64,000 nt of DNA from Acidovorax benzenivorans (GTDB taxonomy: Bacteria; Pseudomonadota; Gammaproteobacteria; Burkholderiales; Burkholderiaceae_C). The stretch lies in contig NZ_JAPCKI010000004.1 in NCBI RefSeq assembly GCF_028680575.1, forward strand, positions 372,001 to 436,000. The letters are read 5' to 3'. Both the position numbers and the translations under genes were made by a program. The notes beneath the pieces were generated by a model that saw nothing but the letters and a program-made list of their open reading frames with translations, was not told the origin of the DNA and did no database searches. Shown in pieces: positions 1-9,016 of this stretch (its first letter is position 1; the number at the start of each line of letters is the position of its first letter).

Positions 1-941
1 TCAACATGAACCTGCTTCCCATTTTGGCCGAGTTGTTGCGTTCGGCCAATGTAACAAGGGCGGCTGGCCGGCTAAATCTCACCCAATCCACGGTCAGCGG
101 CTCGCTGCGCCAACTGCGGGAAATTTTCGGCGATGAGCTGTTAGTGCAGCGTGGCAGGGAAATGTTGCTCACCGAAAGGGCCAGACGGTTGGTACCGGAC
201 GTTGAGCGCATCATGGAACTTTCCGGTCGCCTGTTCCAAAGCGAACAGTTTGATCCACTGACGGCAGCGACGCGTTTTCGTATCGCCACGGCCGACTATG
301 TTTCGGCACTTGTCACTTCGAGGCTTGGACCTGCCATGCAGGACCAAGCGCCCAATGTCACGCTTACGCTCACACCCACGCCAGGCACATCCGCCAAGGA
401 ATTGCAATTGGGATCCCTCGACCTGATCATCTGCCCCAATCTTCCATCCAATTGGCAAGCCTGCGGCATCGGTCGTAGCGACGACGATTTCCGGCATGAG
501 ATTTTCATGCAGGATGACTTGGTGGCAATCCAGTGGCGCAGCCATCCAAGCGGCGGCAAGGCGTTGAATCAGAAAGAATACCTTGAACGGCCGCATGCCA
601 TGTACTGCCGTACAGATGGACATGACACCATCGAGCAGGAAACACTGACCCGCCTAGGCCTGCGACAACGCACCCAGTTCCAGGTGCCTTATTTCACGCT
701 GCTACCCCAATTGGTTGTTGGCACTGACATCATCGGCTTGGTGCCGCGATCCCTTGCGCTGCATTACGTGCAGATTTTTGAGATTGATATATTCAATCCC
801 CCTTTCGAATTGCCAACCATGGATTTGGTGATGATCTGGGCAAGTAGTAGAGACGCTTTTCCCGACCTGACCTGGTTGCGGCAAATGGTGCGCAAAGCAT
901 CTTCTGACGCCGTTGCAGCAACGTATTCAAACCACTGCTGA
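1..941 (+). CDS. LysR-family transcriptional regulator (NodD/NahR-like), left edge cut
   Basis: Activator-type DNA-binding regulator, probably controlling the aromatic genes that follow. The N-terminal winged helix-turn-helix is visible (VTRAAGRLNLTQSTVSGSL, about residues 16-34 from the first visible ATG at position 6), followed by a LysR substrate-binding domain with the LVPRSLA stretch seen in the NodD/NahR subfamily. LysR proteins usually have several residues before 'LNLLP', so the true start probably lies left of the window and the ATG at 6 may be internal. It lies on the same strand as the catabolic genes, unlike the divergent arrangement common for LysR regulators. The effector (salicylate or another ring acid) cannot be read from the sequence. 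Confidence 0.85.
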   Translation, partial: NMNLLPILAELLRSANVTRAAGRLNLTQSTVSGSLRQLREIFGDELLVQRGREMLLTERARRLVPDVERIMELSGRLFQSEQFDPLTAATRFRIATADYVSALVTSRLGPAMQDQAPNVTLTLTPTPGTSAKELQLGSLDLIICPNLPSNWQACGIGRSDDDFRHEIFMQDDLVAIQWRSHPSGGKALNQKEYLERPHAMYCRTDGHDTIEQETLTRLGLRQRTQFQVPYFTLLPQLVVGTDIIGLVPRSLALHYVQIFEIDIFNPPFELPTMDLVMIWASSRDAFPDLTWLRQMVRKASSDAVAATYSNHC

Positions 942-961
942 TACGCAGCGGGTGGCTGGGC

Positions 962-978
962 TATCGGCCTGACCGATA
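962..978. promoter_or_regulatory. Perfect 6-bp dyad between the LysR gene and the aldehyde dehydrogenase gene
   Basis: TATCGG-CCTGA-CCGATA is a perfect inverted repeat 20 bases after the regulator stop and about 95 bases before the next start codon. No T-tract follows, so it is more likely a protein-binding site than a terminator. Whether the LysR protein binds it is inference. Confidence 0.3.
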
Positions 979-1073
979 CATGGCATCCGAAATCTCCGTT
1001 TTACCGGCGGCACCCGTGCTCTTAGAGTTGTCAGTGCTTTTTCGCACTTTGACCCGACTCAGGAGACACATCC

Positions 1074-2525
1074 GTGGAAACCCAACTCATCATCGACAAT
1101 CGGGCCGTTCCAGCATCTGGCAGCGCGACCTACGTCAGACTCCATCCAACCACCGGCCAGGTCATCACCCGTGCAGCTGCCGCCAGCGTCGATGACGCGG
1201 TGGCCGCGGTGGATTCCGCCCACCGTGCATTTCAGTCCTGGTCTCAGACCGGCCCGACTGAACGTCGACGCATTCTTTTGAAAGCGGCAGACATTCTGGA
1301 AGCCAAAACGCCGCTATTCATCGACGCAATGGCAAAGGAAATTGGAGCCTCAGAACTCTGGTCTGGCTTCAACGTGATGCTGGCAGCCAATCTTTTCAGG
1401 GAAGCCGCCGCGTTGGCCACGCAGATCCAGGGCGAGACCATTCCAACCGACAAGCCGGGCACGCTTTCCATGACAGTGCGCCAACCGGTAGGCGTGATCT
1501 TGAGCATTGTGCCCTGGAACGGCCCCGTGATTCTTGCGGCACGCGCCATCGCTTATCCCATCATTTGCGGCAACTCCGTGGTTTTCCGGGCTTCAGAAAC
1601 CAGCCCCAAAACGCACCTGCTGATTGCCGAAGCACTCATGGAAGCAGGCCTGCCGCCCGGTGTACTCAATGTCCTCACGAACGCTCCGAACGACGCCCCC
1701 GAGGTGATTGATGCACTGATTGCCCACAAAGCGGTGCGTCGCATCAACTTCACAGGCTCTACCCGTGTGGGTCGCATCATCGCCGAAAAGGCTGGACGCC
1801 ACCTCAAGCGCTGCCTGTTGGAACTGGGAGGCAAGTCACCCCTGGTGGTTCTGGATGATGCAGACATCAACGAGGCCGTAAACGCTGCGGTGTTCGGCGC
1901 CTTCCTGTATCAAGGGCAGATCTGCATGTCCACCGAGCGTATCGTAGTGGACGAGAAGATTGCCGACGAATTCGTGGCCAAGTTTGCCGCGCGTGCTCGC
2001 GAACTGCCGGTTGGTGACCCTGCCACTGGCGCCGCGTGCGTTATCGGCCCGATGATCGTGAACGAATCAGGAGCGCGGCTCAACCGCATGATCGATGACG
2101 CACAGGCGAAAGGCGCCCAAATAGCCGCCGGCGGACTCGCCACCGGCGCCGTAATGCCTGCAACGATTGTCGACCATGTCACGCGCGACATGCAGATCTA
2201 TGACGAGGAAACCTTCGGACCCATCACTACCGTAGTTAGAGCGCGCGATACCGAAGATGCAGTGCGCATTGCCAACGATACCGCCTACGGACTGTCCTCA
2301 GGTGTATTCGGCCGCGACGTGACGCGCGCATTGGCTGTGGCTATGCGCATCGAAACGGGCAGCTGCCACATCAACGGCGCCACCGTTCAAAACGAGGCTC
2401 AGGCGCCATACGGCGGCACAAAAGATAGCGGCTATGGCCGATTTGACGGCCGCGCGGTAATCGATGAATTCACCGAAGTGAAGTGGCTCACCATTGAGCC
2501 GTCCAAGCAGCAGTACCCCATCTGA
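1074..2525 (+). CDS. nagF: Salicylaldehyde dehydrogenase-like aldehyde dehydrogenase
   Basis: NAD(P)-dependent aldehyde dehydrogenase of 483 residues, predicted to oxidise salicylaldehyde to salicylate. The catalytic set is present: Asn149 in PWNG, Glu250 in ELGGKSP and nucleophile Cys284 in GQICMS. Overall wording resembles NahF/vanillin dehydrogenases. The start is GTG, chosen because AGGAGA lies 8 bases upstream and no better ATG precedes the conserved N-terminus. The next two genes supply the aldolase and isomerase steps that make salicylaldehyde, which supports the substrate. An activity on vanillin or benzaldehyde cannot be excluded. Confidence 0.88.
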   Translation: METQLIIDNRAVPASGSATYVRLHPTTGQVITRAAAASVDDAVAAVDSAHRAFQSWSQTGPTERRRILLKAADILEAKTPLFIDAMAKEIGASELWSGFNVMLAANLFREAAALATQIQGETIPTDKPGTLSMTVRQPVGVILSIVPWNGPVILAARAIAYPIICGNSVVFRASETSPKTHLLIAEALMEAGLPPGVLNVLTNAPNDAPEVIDALIAHKAVRRINFTGSTRVGRIIAEKAGRHLKRCLLELGGKSPLVVLDDADINEAVNAAVFGAFLYQGQICMSTERIVVDEKIADEFVAKFAARARELPVGDPATGAACVIGPMIVNESGARLNRMIDDAQAKGAQIAAGGLATGAVMPATIVDHVTRDMQIYDEETFGPITTVVRARDTEDAVRIANDTAYGLSSGVFGRDVTRALAVAMRIETGSCHINGATVQNEAQAPYGGTKDSGYGRFDGRAVIDEFTEVKWLTIEPSKQQYPI

Positions 2526-2548
2526 TTTCCAACCGATCAAGAAATTTC

Positions 2549-3544
2549 ATGACCAAGCAGAAAAAAACGCGGCTGACGGCCGATGACATTCACGGCGCGT
2601 GGACCATCATGCCCACTCCTGCAACGCCGGACGCATCCGACTGGCGCGTCCAGCATACCGTCGATCTCGACGAAACAGCACGCATTGTGGAAGCGTTGAT
2701 TGCCGCAGGTGTGAATGGCATTTTCAGCAATGGCACGTTTGGCGAGTGCGCCACACTCACTTGGGAGGAAAAACGCGACTTCATCGCGACGGTTGTCGAG
2801 ACCGCGCGCGGCCGCGTCCCATTCTTTTGCGGCACCACCGCCTTGCATACCCGCGAGGTAATCCGTCAGACGCGAGAGGTCATGGACATTGGCGCGAGTG
2901 GAACCATGCTGGGCGTGCCCATGTGGTGCAAGATGGAAGTGCCCACCGCAGTGCAGTTTTACCGAGACGTTGCAGAGGCGGTACCCGAGGCGGCTATCGC
3001 CATCTACGCCAATCCTGAGGCTTTCAAGTTTGATTTTCCGCGGCCGTTCTGGGCACAGGTGACGAATATTCCTCAGGTGGTGACAGCGAAGTATCTGGGC
3101 ATTGGCATGCTGGATGTTGACTTGCGTCTGGCCCCCAGCATCCGTTTCCTACCCCACGAGGATGACTATTATGCGGCGGCACGGATTGATCCAGAGCGCA
3201 TGACCGCATTCTGGTCCAGCGGCGCCATGTGCGGTCCTGCCACGGCAATTCGCCTGCGCGACACGGTGAACGAGGCCAAGCGAAGCGGCAACTGGAGCGA
3301 CGCCAAAACCATCTCGGATGCGATGCGACTGGCCGATTCCACGTTGTTTCCACGCGGCGACTTCGCCGAGTTTTCTAAGTACAACATTGGTCTGGAAAAG
3401 GCACGCATGGACGCGGCTGGGTGGCTCAAGGCCGGCCCTTGCCGGCCGCCCTATCACGTTGTCCCGGAAGAATACTTGGCGGGAGCGCGAAAGTCTGGTG
3501 AAGCCTGGGCGGCGTTACATGTCCGCTATGCGACGCCGGACTGA
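2549..3544 (+). CDS. nagE: trans-o-Hydroxybenzylidenepyruvate hydratase-aldolase
   Basis: Class I aldolase of the dihydrodipicolinate synthase (DapA) superfamily, 331 residues, the length typical of NahE. It splits trans-o-hydroxybenzylidenepyruvate into salicylaldehyde and pyruvate. The Schiff-base lysine is Lys181 in TAKYLG, the usual Tyr is in AIYANP (Tyr153), and the pyruvate-binding NGTFGEC segment is at residues 61-67. It starts 23 bases after nagF and is followed after 18 bases by the isomerase gene, so the three are probably cotranscribed. The close alternative in this family is PhdJ-type aldolases for larger ring products. Confidence 0.9.
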   Translation: MTKQKKTRLTADDIHGAWTIMPTPATPDASDWRVQHTVDLDETARIVEALIAAGVNGIFSNGTFGECATLTWEEKRDFIATVVETARGRVPFFCGTTALHTREVIRQTREVMDIGASGTMLGVPMWCKMEVPTAVQFYRDVAEAVPEAAIAIYANPEAFKFDFPRPFWAQVTNIPQVVTAKYLGIGMLDVDLRLAPSIRFLPHEDDYYAAARIDPERMTAFWSSGAMCGPATAIRLRDTVNEAKRSGNWSDAKTISDAMRLADSTLFPRGDFAEFSKYNIGLEKARMDAAGWLKAGPCRPPYHVVPEEYLAGARKSGEAWAALHVRYATPD

Positions 3545-3562
3545 AAAGAGAAGGCGAACACC

Positions 3563-4183
3563 ATGCCTCACTCAATCGAATCCAAACAGGCGCAGGTTCG
3601 CTTCTATTTTGACTTTCTCAGTCCCTATGCCTATTTGGCTCACCATCACTTGGTCGATTTATCGGCCAGCCATGGCTGGCACATCGACTATTGCAGCATC
3701 GACCTGGGCCGAGCCAAAAAAGCGATTGGCAATGTAGGGCCAGCCAACCGCGACATGCCGGTGAAGCTGACTTACCTGAAGAAGGACTTGTACCGCTGGG
3801 CTGCGCTCTATGGCGTTGCGTTGGCTTTCCCGCCCAACTACAACAGCAGCCGCCTGAACGTGGGTCTGTACTACGGGCGGTGCCAGGGGCGGGAAGCGGA
3901 CTATGTGCGCACAGCCTTCGGGCTTGTGTGGGGCCATGGAAAAGCGCCAGATGATCCACAAACCCTTGAAACCGTTGCCCGGCAGATGCAGTGGGATCCT
4001 GACGATTTCGCCCGATTCACACAAAGTGAGTCAGGCTTGCAGGCATACAACGACTCCACCGAGGAAGCCGTGGCTAGACAAGTCTTTGGGGTGCCGACCA
4101 TGGTGGTTGGCGCTGAAATGTGGTGGGGCAACGATCGTCTATTTTTTCTTGAAAAGTATTTGAACCAGGAGACACAAAAATGA
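3563..4183 (+). CDS. nagD: 2-Hydroxychromene-2-carboxylate isomerase
   Basis: Glutathione-dependent kappa-class/DsbA-fold isomerase of 206 residues that interconverts 2-hydroxychromene-2-carboxylate and trans-o-hydroxybenzylidenepyruvate. The N-terminal FYFDFLSPYAYLA motif carries the conserved serine in place of a redox Cys pair, and the C-terminal GVPTMVVGAEMWWG motif is typical of this family. Its last four bases overlap the start of the next gene (ATGA), suggesting translational coupling. The dioxygenase and extradiol enzymes that would make the substrate are not in the window. Confidence 0.9.
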   Translation: MPHSIESKQAQVRFYFDFLSPYAYLAHHHLVDLSASHGWHIDYCSIDLGRAKKAIGNVGPANRDMPVKLTYLKKDLYRWAALYGVALAFPPNYNSSRLNVGLYYGRCQGREADYVRTAFGLVWGHGKAPDDPQTLETVARQMQWDPDDFARFTQSESGLQAYNDSTEEAVARQVFGVPTMVVGAEMWWGNDRLFFLEKYLNQETQK

Positions 4184-5175
4184 GCAGTTCCTTGATGACC
4201 CGGCGCCATGCTATTGCCAGTATTGGCATGCTTGCCGCAAACTCCCTCCCGGCCCTCGCGCAAGCCGAACCTTCGATTGGCTTGGCCACCATCGTAGTAG
4301 GCCTTGCTGCAGGAGGCGCTACTGACGCCGCCGCACGCCGGCTGGCTGAGGGAATCCGTGGCAACTATGCCAAGACCGTTGTGGTTGACAATCGCACGGG
4401 TGCAGGTGCGCGCCTGGCGATCCAGCATGTGAAAGCCGCCGCGCCCAATGGCAGCACCCTGCTATTGACGCCCGCATCCATGATGGCAATCTACCCCCAT
4501 ACCTATAAAGACTTGGCCTATGACCCGGTGAAAGACCTGGTTCCCGTCGCCATGGTGTCCACCTCGGAGCTCGGCTATGGGGTGGGGTCAGCGGTACCCG
4601 AATCCGTCAAGACCATGGCAGATTACCAGGCATGGATCAAAACTTCAGCGGCCGCTGCAACCTTCGGGCACGGCGCCACTGGGTCGGGGCCACACTTTCT
4701 CGGAGAGTTGCTGGGCCGAATGTCGGGTGTAAAAATGGTTCAAGCCGGATACCGTGGCTCGCAACCGGCGATTCTGGATTTGCTTGGCGGACATATTCCT
4801 GCCGTGGCCTCGCCCTTAGGAGAGTTCTTGCCGCATATGAAGTCCGGGAAGATCCGAATGCTGGCTGTCACGGGCAATGCGCGATCGCGCTTTTTACCTG
4901 AGGCGCCAACATTCAAGGAGCTAGGCATTGCGTTAAGTGACATGACGGAATGGTTTGGCGTGTTTGCACCTGCTGGCACGTCGGACAAGCTGGTGCAACA
5001 AGCGAATGCCGCGATCAAAGTGGCCTTGACCAACCCGGAGCTGGTGAACGCCTATGGGCATATGGGTATGGAAACTGTGTGGAGCTCTTCAGTAGACCTC
5101 AGCGTCCGCCTGAAATCAGACATTGAGCGTTGGCGTGGTGTGGTGAAGCAGATTGGCTTCACCGCTCAATCTTGA
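4180..5175 (+). CDS. Bug-family (TctC-like) tripartite tricarboxylate transporter receptor 1
   Basis: Periplasmic solute receptor of 331 residues. A signal peptide with a basic start and an ALAQA-type cleavage region covers about residues 1-26, followed by the Bug-fold pattern: AAGGATDAAAR, VVVDNRTGA, GGHIPAVA, and a C-terminal segment with WRGVVKQIGF. It overlaps nagD by four bases. No TctA/TctB membrane subunits are encoded nearby, which is normal for Bug receptors in the Comamonadaceae/Burkholderiales. The ligand is probably an aromatic or organic acid of this pathway (inference). It is clearly paralogous to the next gene. Confidence 0.88.
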   Translation: MSSSLMTRRHAIASIGMLAANSLPALAQAEPSIGLATIVVGLAAGGATDAAARRLAEGIRGNYAKTVVVDNRTGAGARLAIQHVKAAAPNGSTLLLTPASMMAIYPHTYKDLAYDPVKDLVPVAMVSTSELGYGVGSAVPESVKTMADYQAWIKTSAAAATFGHGATGSGPHFLGELLGRMSGVKMVQAGYRGSQPAILDLLGGHIPAVASPLGEFLPHMKSGKIRMLAVTGNARSRFLPEAPTFKELGIALSDMTEWFGVFAPAGTSDKLVQQANAAIKVALTNPELVNAYGHMGMETVWSSSVDLSVRLKSDIERWRGVVKQIGFTAQS

Positions 5176-5191
5176 CGAAAGGTCGCAGGGA

Positions 5192-6181
5192 ATGCTGAAT
5201 AGACGTTCGATGATCCAGTCAATGGGCACTGTTGTTGCGCTTGGGGCATTGACCCGCTCGATGGCTCAAGGAACTAGCGTGGTGAAGGTGATCAACGGGT
5301 TCCCAGCGGGCGGCGTGGTCGATACTGTCAGCCGACGTGTTGGCGAAGGCATGGTGGTCGCCGGGTACGCCAAATCGGTTGTCGTTGATAACCGTGCAGG
5401 CGCGGCCGGGCGTATTGCCTGCACGGCAGTTAAGGCCGCTGTGCCCGATGGCCAGACGCTGTTGCTCACACCAGACACGGTGCTGTCGCTGTATCCATTC
5501 ATCTACAACAAGCTTGACTACGACCCTTTCCGGGACTTCCGCCCTGTCTCCATTGCGGCACTGACCACCGACGCGCTGGCAGTTGGCCCCATGGTGCCCG
5601 ATCAAGTCAAAACAGTGCGTGACTTTATGGCCTGGGCCAAGGCCCATCCGCAACAGGCTAGCTTCGGCTCTCCGGGCACCGGCTCTCCACTACACTTGCT
5701 CGGATCGCTATTGGGCAAGGAAAGTGGAATCCAACTTGCACACGTTGCGTACCGTGGTGCGGTACCCGGGGTTGCTGATCTGGTTGGCGGGCAGATCGCC
5801 GCCATGGTAGCCCCGACGGGAAATTTCCTGAACTTCCAACGGTCGGGCAAGTTGCGGATACTTGGCACCTCGGGCTTGCGGCGCACACCGTTTACACAAG
5901 AAATACCAACCTTCGCCGAACAGAAGTACGCCGATGGCTATCCTGCTGAAGAGCAGTGGTTTGGATTTTTTGCGCCTTCAACTACACCTGATGTTGTGGT
6001 GGCCGAGGCAAACAAGGCTATTGTCCACTCTCTGGGAAATAGGAACGTTGTCGAATCGCTCGCTGGCTTTGGTCTTGTCGCCAAGGGTTCTACCCCTGAC
6101 GAGATGACCGACAGTCTGCGAAAGCAGTACGACAACTGGGGACGACTGGTCAAGAAGCTCGGTTTCACAGCGGAGTCTTGA
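5192..6181 (+). CDS. Bug-family (TctC-like) tripartite tricarboxylate transporter receptor 2
   Basis: Second Bug receptor, 329 residues, with a Tat-like or Sec leader (MLNRRSMIQSMG...) and the family patterns PAGGVVDTVSRR, VVVDNRAGAAG and GGQIAAMVAP. It aligns along its whole length with the preceding receptor, so the pair looks like an old tandem duplication. The ATG at 5192 was chosen over an in-frame TTG at 5153, because the TTG lies inside the previous gene, while GAAAGG sits 9 bases before the ATG and the leader begins there. The pair may give two ligand specificities for one pathway. Confidence 0.87.
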   Translation: MLNRRSMIQSMGTVVALGALTRSMAQGTSVVKVINGFPAGGVVDTVSRRVGEGMVVAGYAKSVVVDNRAGAAGRIACTAVKAAVPDGQTLLLTPDTVLSLYPFIYNKLDYDPFRDFRPVSIAALTTDALAVGPMVPDQVKTVRDFMAWAKAHPQQASFGSPGTGSPLHLLGSLLGKESGIQLAHVAYRGAVPGVADLVGGQIAAMVAPTGNFLNFQRSGKLRILGTSGLRRTPFTQEIPTFAEQKYADGYPAEEQWFGFFAPSTTPDVVVAEANKAIVHSLGNRNVVESLAGFGLVAKGSTPDEMTDSLRKQYDNWGRLVKKLGFTAES

Positions 6182-6252
6182 CAAACAGCATTTCCGGGCC
6201 TGAGATCAAAACCAATGTGAGCGGGCGCGATGGAGGGCGAGCGTCGAGTCAT

Positions 6253-6290
6253 ACCACCTTCAACGCTGACTCGTCATGCGTGAAGGTGGT
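6253..6290 (+). repeat. Hairpin-forming inverted repeat after the receptor genes
   Basis: ACCACCTTCAACGC (6253-6266) pairs with GCGTGAAGGTGGT (6278-6290) with one unpaired base. No U-tract follows. It lies 70 bases after the second receptor gene and could be a transcript-end hairpin or an end repeat of the decayed insertion sequence next to it. Confidence 0.45.
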
Positions 6291-6342
6291 GGCCGCTCAC
6301 GTTTTGGTGGGCATCTATTCAATCCACAACGAGCAGATCTAG

Positions 6343-6470
6343 TCGAAGGTACTGGCCGAATGTCGAGAGCCTGGTGCCCCGGTGGCGGCTGTGGCATTAG
6401 CCCATGGGCTCAATGCAACACGGTGCGCAATTGGCAGCATAGCGGCGGCAGGCGGCGCGCCAAGTTGAAG
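6343..6470 (+). pseudogene. IS66-type OrfA (TnpA) remnant
   Basis: In one frame the DNA from 6346 reads KVLAECREPGAPVAAVALAHGLNA, recognisable as the helix-turn-helix start of an IS66-type accessory transposition protein. Near 6417 the reading has to shift frame to continue as NTVRNWQ, and the match then fades. A stop codon (6340-6342) sits directly before the recognisable part. This is a decayed fragment, not a working gene. A longer open frame over 6276-6800 is judged not to be a real protein. The rest of 6182-6915 holds only the regulatory site listed next. Confidence 0.55.
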
Positions 6471-6755
6471 GTCAACGAGGCGGCAGGCGCGAGAGAGGTC
6501 ATTGCGTCTCGCGCACCGATACTGCCGTTCTTCGCCTATACGAAGCGCATGTTCAGTTCTTTAGTGGGCGTGGGTACTGCTCAAGACTCTGATCGGCGGC
6601 CATGGCAATGGCCTGCTATTCATATCGACCTTAACGGATGGGCCCCGTCCGCGGCTGACCTTTTTGAGCTTGCCAACAAGCATCGAGATCGCCAACCCAG
6701 CATGCAAACACCTGCTCCTATGGCCGAGCCTGCTCCCAGCCAAACCCACCTCAAT

Positions 6756-6821
6756 ATTCATGCAAGTGATGTTCAGTATCACGTTGCCTCAATTGAATGA
6801 TGTCGTCAACTGCCGAATGAT
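6756..6821 (+). promoter_or_regulatory. NahR/NagR-type activator box and promoter upstream of nagG
   Basis: ATTCATGCAAGTGAT at 6756-6770 agrees at all but two positions with the NahR-site consensus as I recall it (ATTCACGCTNNTGAT). Downstream is a plausible sigma-70 promoter: TTGAAT (6793-6798), a 17-base spacer, and AATGAT (6816-6821). The box would then sit around -72 to -58, where NahR-type activators bind. This leaves a leader of about 85 bases before nagG, which has a strong AAGGAG site. Confidence 0.55.
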
Positions 6822-6915
6822 CCACACCCAGACGATAGACCCTATCCAGGTTGGTCAACCGGCCCGCCTCCACATACATATTTAAGAATCGTACGAACGG
6901 CTCAAGGAGATACTT

Positions 6916-8184
6916 ATGCCAGAACGCCCCGTCACAGTTTTTCCACCGCAAATTCGCTGGGAAACGGAAAGTACCAGCCGGATCCCCTTCCAAGCCTATA
7001 CGGACGAGGCCTTGTACCGGAAAGAACTGGACAGGATTTTCTACCGCGACCACTGGAACTATGTCGGCCTTGAAGCCGAAATCCCAAATGGCGGCGACTT
7101 CAAACGAACCGTCGTCGGCGAACGCTCGGTGCTGATGGTGCGCGACCAGGATGGCTCGATCCACGTGGTCGAAAACGTCTGCGCCCACCGTGGCATGGCT
7201 TTCTGCCGCGAGCGCCACGGTAACCGCGAGAGCCTGACCTGCCCTTACCACCAGTGGAACTACACACTATCGGGCGACCTGCAGGGTGTTCCATTCAGAC
7301 GTGGCGTCAAGCAGGACGGCAAGGTCAACGGCGGTATGCCAGCGGACTTCAAGCCATCCGACCACAATCTCACCAAACTCAAGGTTGCCACCCGTGGAGG
7401 CGTGGTATTCGCCTCGTTCGACTATGACGTGGAGTCGCTGGAAGACTTCCTGGGCCCGGTGATCCTCGGATACTTCGACCGCCTTTTCGATGGTCGCAAA
7501 CTGAAGATTCTGGGCTACAACCGCCAGCGCATTCCAGGCAACTGGAAGCTGATGCAGGAAAACATCAAGGATCCATACCACCCGGGCCTGCTGCACACCT
7601 GGTTCGTGACCTTCGGACTCTGGCGCGCCGACAACAAGTCTCAGTTGTTGATGGACGCACACCACCGCCATGCGGCCATGGTTTCTACACGCGGCGCCGC
7701 TGGCAAGGCTGCCGAAGTGACCCAAGTATCGAGTTTCAAAGCCAACATGGAGCTGAATGATCCACGGTTCCTGGACATTGTTCAAGAACCATGGTGGGGT
7801 GGACCAACCGCAGTGATGATGACAGTCTTCCCGAGCGTCATTTTCCAGCAGCAGGTCAACAGCGTGTCCACCCGCCACATCCAGCCCGACGGCCATGGTG
7901 CTTTTGATTTCGTCTGGACGCACTTCGGCTTCGAAGACGACAGCGAAGAGATGACTCAGCGACGTCTGCGCCAGGCCAACCTCTTCGGCCCTGCAGGCTT
8001 CGTTTCCGCCGACGACGGCGAAGTCATCGAATGGTCACAGGAAGGTTTCGAGACCAAGCCATCCCACCGCACTCTCGCCGAGCTGGGTGGAACGGACGTC
8101 GCCGACACGGACCATATGGTCACCGAGACTCTGATCCGCGGCATGTACGAATATTGGCGCAAACTGATGGAGGCGGAGGATTGA
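6916..8184 (+). CDS. nagG: Salicylate 5-hydroxylase, large oxygenase subunit
   Basis: Rieske non-haem iron oxygenase alpha subunit, 422 residues, predicted to convert salicylate to gentisate. The Rieske cluster ligands are Cys89/His91 and Cys109/His112 (CAHRG...CPYH). The mononuclear iron ligands are His222 and His227 with bridging Asp219 in [12 protein letters not shown]. The wording ([39 protein letters not shown]) matches NagG of the Ralstonia U2 nag pathway as recalled. It is followed within 2 bases by its small subunit and then by the ferredoxin and a reductase, making a full hydroxylase operon. A strong AAGGAGAT ribosome site precedes the ATG. Confidence 0.93.
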   Translation: MPERPVTVFPPQIRWETESTSRIPFQAYTDEALYRKELDRIFYRDHWNYVGLEAEIPNGGDFKRTVVGERSVLMVRDQDGSIHVVENVCAHRGMAFCRERHGNRESLTCPYHQWNYTLSGDLQGVPFRRGVKQDGKVNGGMPADFKPSDHNLTKLKVATRGGVVFASFDYDVESLEDFLGPVILGYFDRLFDGRKLKILGYNRQRIPGNWKLMQENIKDPYHPGLLHTWFVTFGLWRADNKSQLLMDAHHRHAAMVSTRGAAGKAAEVTQVSSFKANMELNDPRFLDIVQEPWWGGPTAVMMTVFPSVIFQQQVNSVSTRHIQPDGHGAFDFVWTHFGFEDDSEEMTQRRLRQANLFGPAGFVSADDGEVIEWSQEGFETKPSHRTLAELGGTDVADTDHMVTETLIRGMYEYWRKLMEAED

Positions 8185-8186
8185 TC

Positions 8187-8660
8187 ATGGAATTCCAAAA
8201 CTACTTCGAACTGACACAGCTGTACGCTAACTATGCAGCGGCATTGGACGCGGCTGACTGGGATGCCTGGCCAGAATTTTTCATCGAAGATTGTGTGTAC
8301 AAGCTACAGCCGCGCGAGAACCATGATCGCGGCTTCCCATTGTCAACACTTGCCTTCGACAGCAAGGGCATGCTCAAGGATCGCGTATACGGCATCCGTG
8401 AGACGTTGTTCCATGACCCTTACTACCAACGCCATGTGGTGGGCACGCCGGTCGTACGCAAGATCGATGCCGACGGCCGTATCCAAAGCGAGGCCAACTA
8501 CGCCGTGTTCCGCACACGCTTGTCCAAGGAGTCGACTGTGTTTAACGTCGGCCGGACGCTGGATGAGATTGTGCGCACGCCAGAGGGACTGAAGTTCGCC
8601 TCTCGCATTGTCATCTACGACAGCGAGATGATTCCCAACTCGTTGATCTACCCCATCTGA
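8187..8660 (+). CDS. nagH: Salicylate 5-hydroxylase, small oxygenase subunit
   Basis: Beta subunit of the ring hydroxylase, 157 residues, of the SnoaL/NTF2-like fold ([21 protein letters not shown] near the N-terminus). It has no cofactor ligands and stabilises the alpha3beta3 oxygenase. The open frame extends upstream into nagG, but the ATG at 8187 gives the family's normal N-terminus ([13 protein letters not shown]) and lies two bases after the nagG stop, with GGAGGA inside the nagG end as ribosome site. Confidence 0.92.
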   Translation: MEFQNYFELTQLYANYAAALDAADWDAWPEFFIEDCVYKLQPRENHDRGFPLSTLAFDSKGMLKDRVYGIRETLFHDPYYQRHVVGTPVVRKIDADGRIQSEANYAVFRTRLSKESTVFNVGRTLDEIVRTPEGLKFASRIVIYDSEMIPNSLIYPI

Positions 8661-8672
8661 GGAACCGCAACC

Positions 8673-8987
8673 ATGACAACCAACTGGATCGATGCGGCCG
8701 CGCTGGATGAGATGCCGCAGGACGATGTGATCAGCCTGGATGTCGCGGGCCGTGACATCGCGCTGTATGGGGTGGACGGCGAAGTTTTCGCCACCGACAA
8801 CGTGTGTACGCACGGCCATGCCCGGCTGTGCGACGGTTTCCTGGAAGGGTACGAGATCGAATGCCCCCTGCACCAGGGCAAGTTCGACGTGCGCTCGGGC
8901 CAGCCTACCTGCGCGCCGGTGACCGAGGCGCTGCGCAGCTACCCCGTGAAGATCGAAGGCGGCCGCGTGTGGCTGGCTGTGGACTGA
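8673..8987 (+). CDS. nagAb: Rieske-type ferredoxin of the salicylate hydroxylase
   Basis: Small [2Fe-2S] electron carrier of 104 residues. The Rieske ligands are Cys45/His47 and Cys64/His67 (CTHGHA...CPLHQG). It resembles NahAb/NagAb, which in the U2 pathway feeds both naphthalene dioxygenase and salicylate 5-hydroxylase. It lies 12 bases after nagH and 29 before the reductase gene, so it is probably the direct partner of both. Confidence 0.92.
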   Translation: MTTNWIDAAALDEMPQDDVISLDVAGRDIALYGVDGEVFATDNVCTHGHARLCDGFLEGYEIECPLHQGKFDVRSGQPTCAPVTEALRSYPVKIEGGRVWLAVD

Positions 8988-9016
8988 GCGCAGCCGCTAC
9001 TTCCAAGGAAAACCCT

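Noticed and set aside
6276-6800. A 174-codon plus-strand frame in the gap before nagG
   Set aside because: It crosses an IS66-type scar with a frame change and has no consistent protein pattern; the regulatory box lies inside it.
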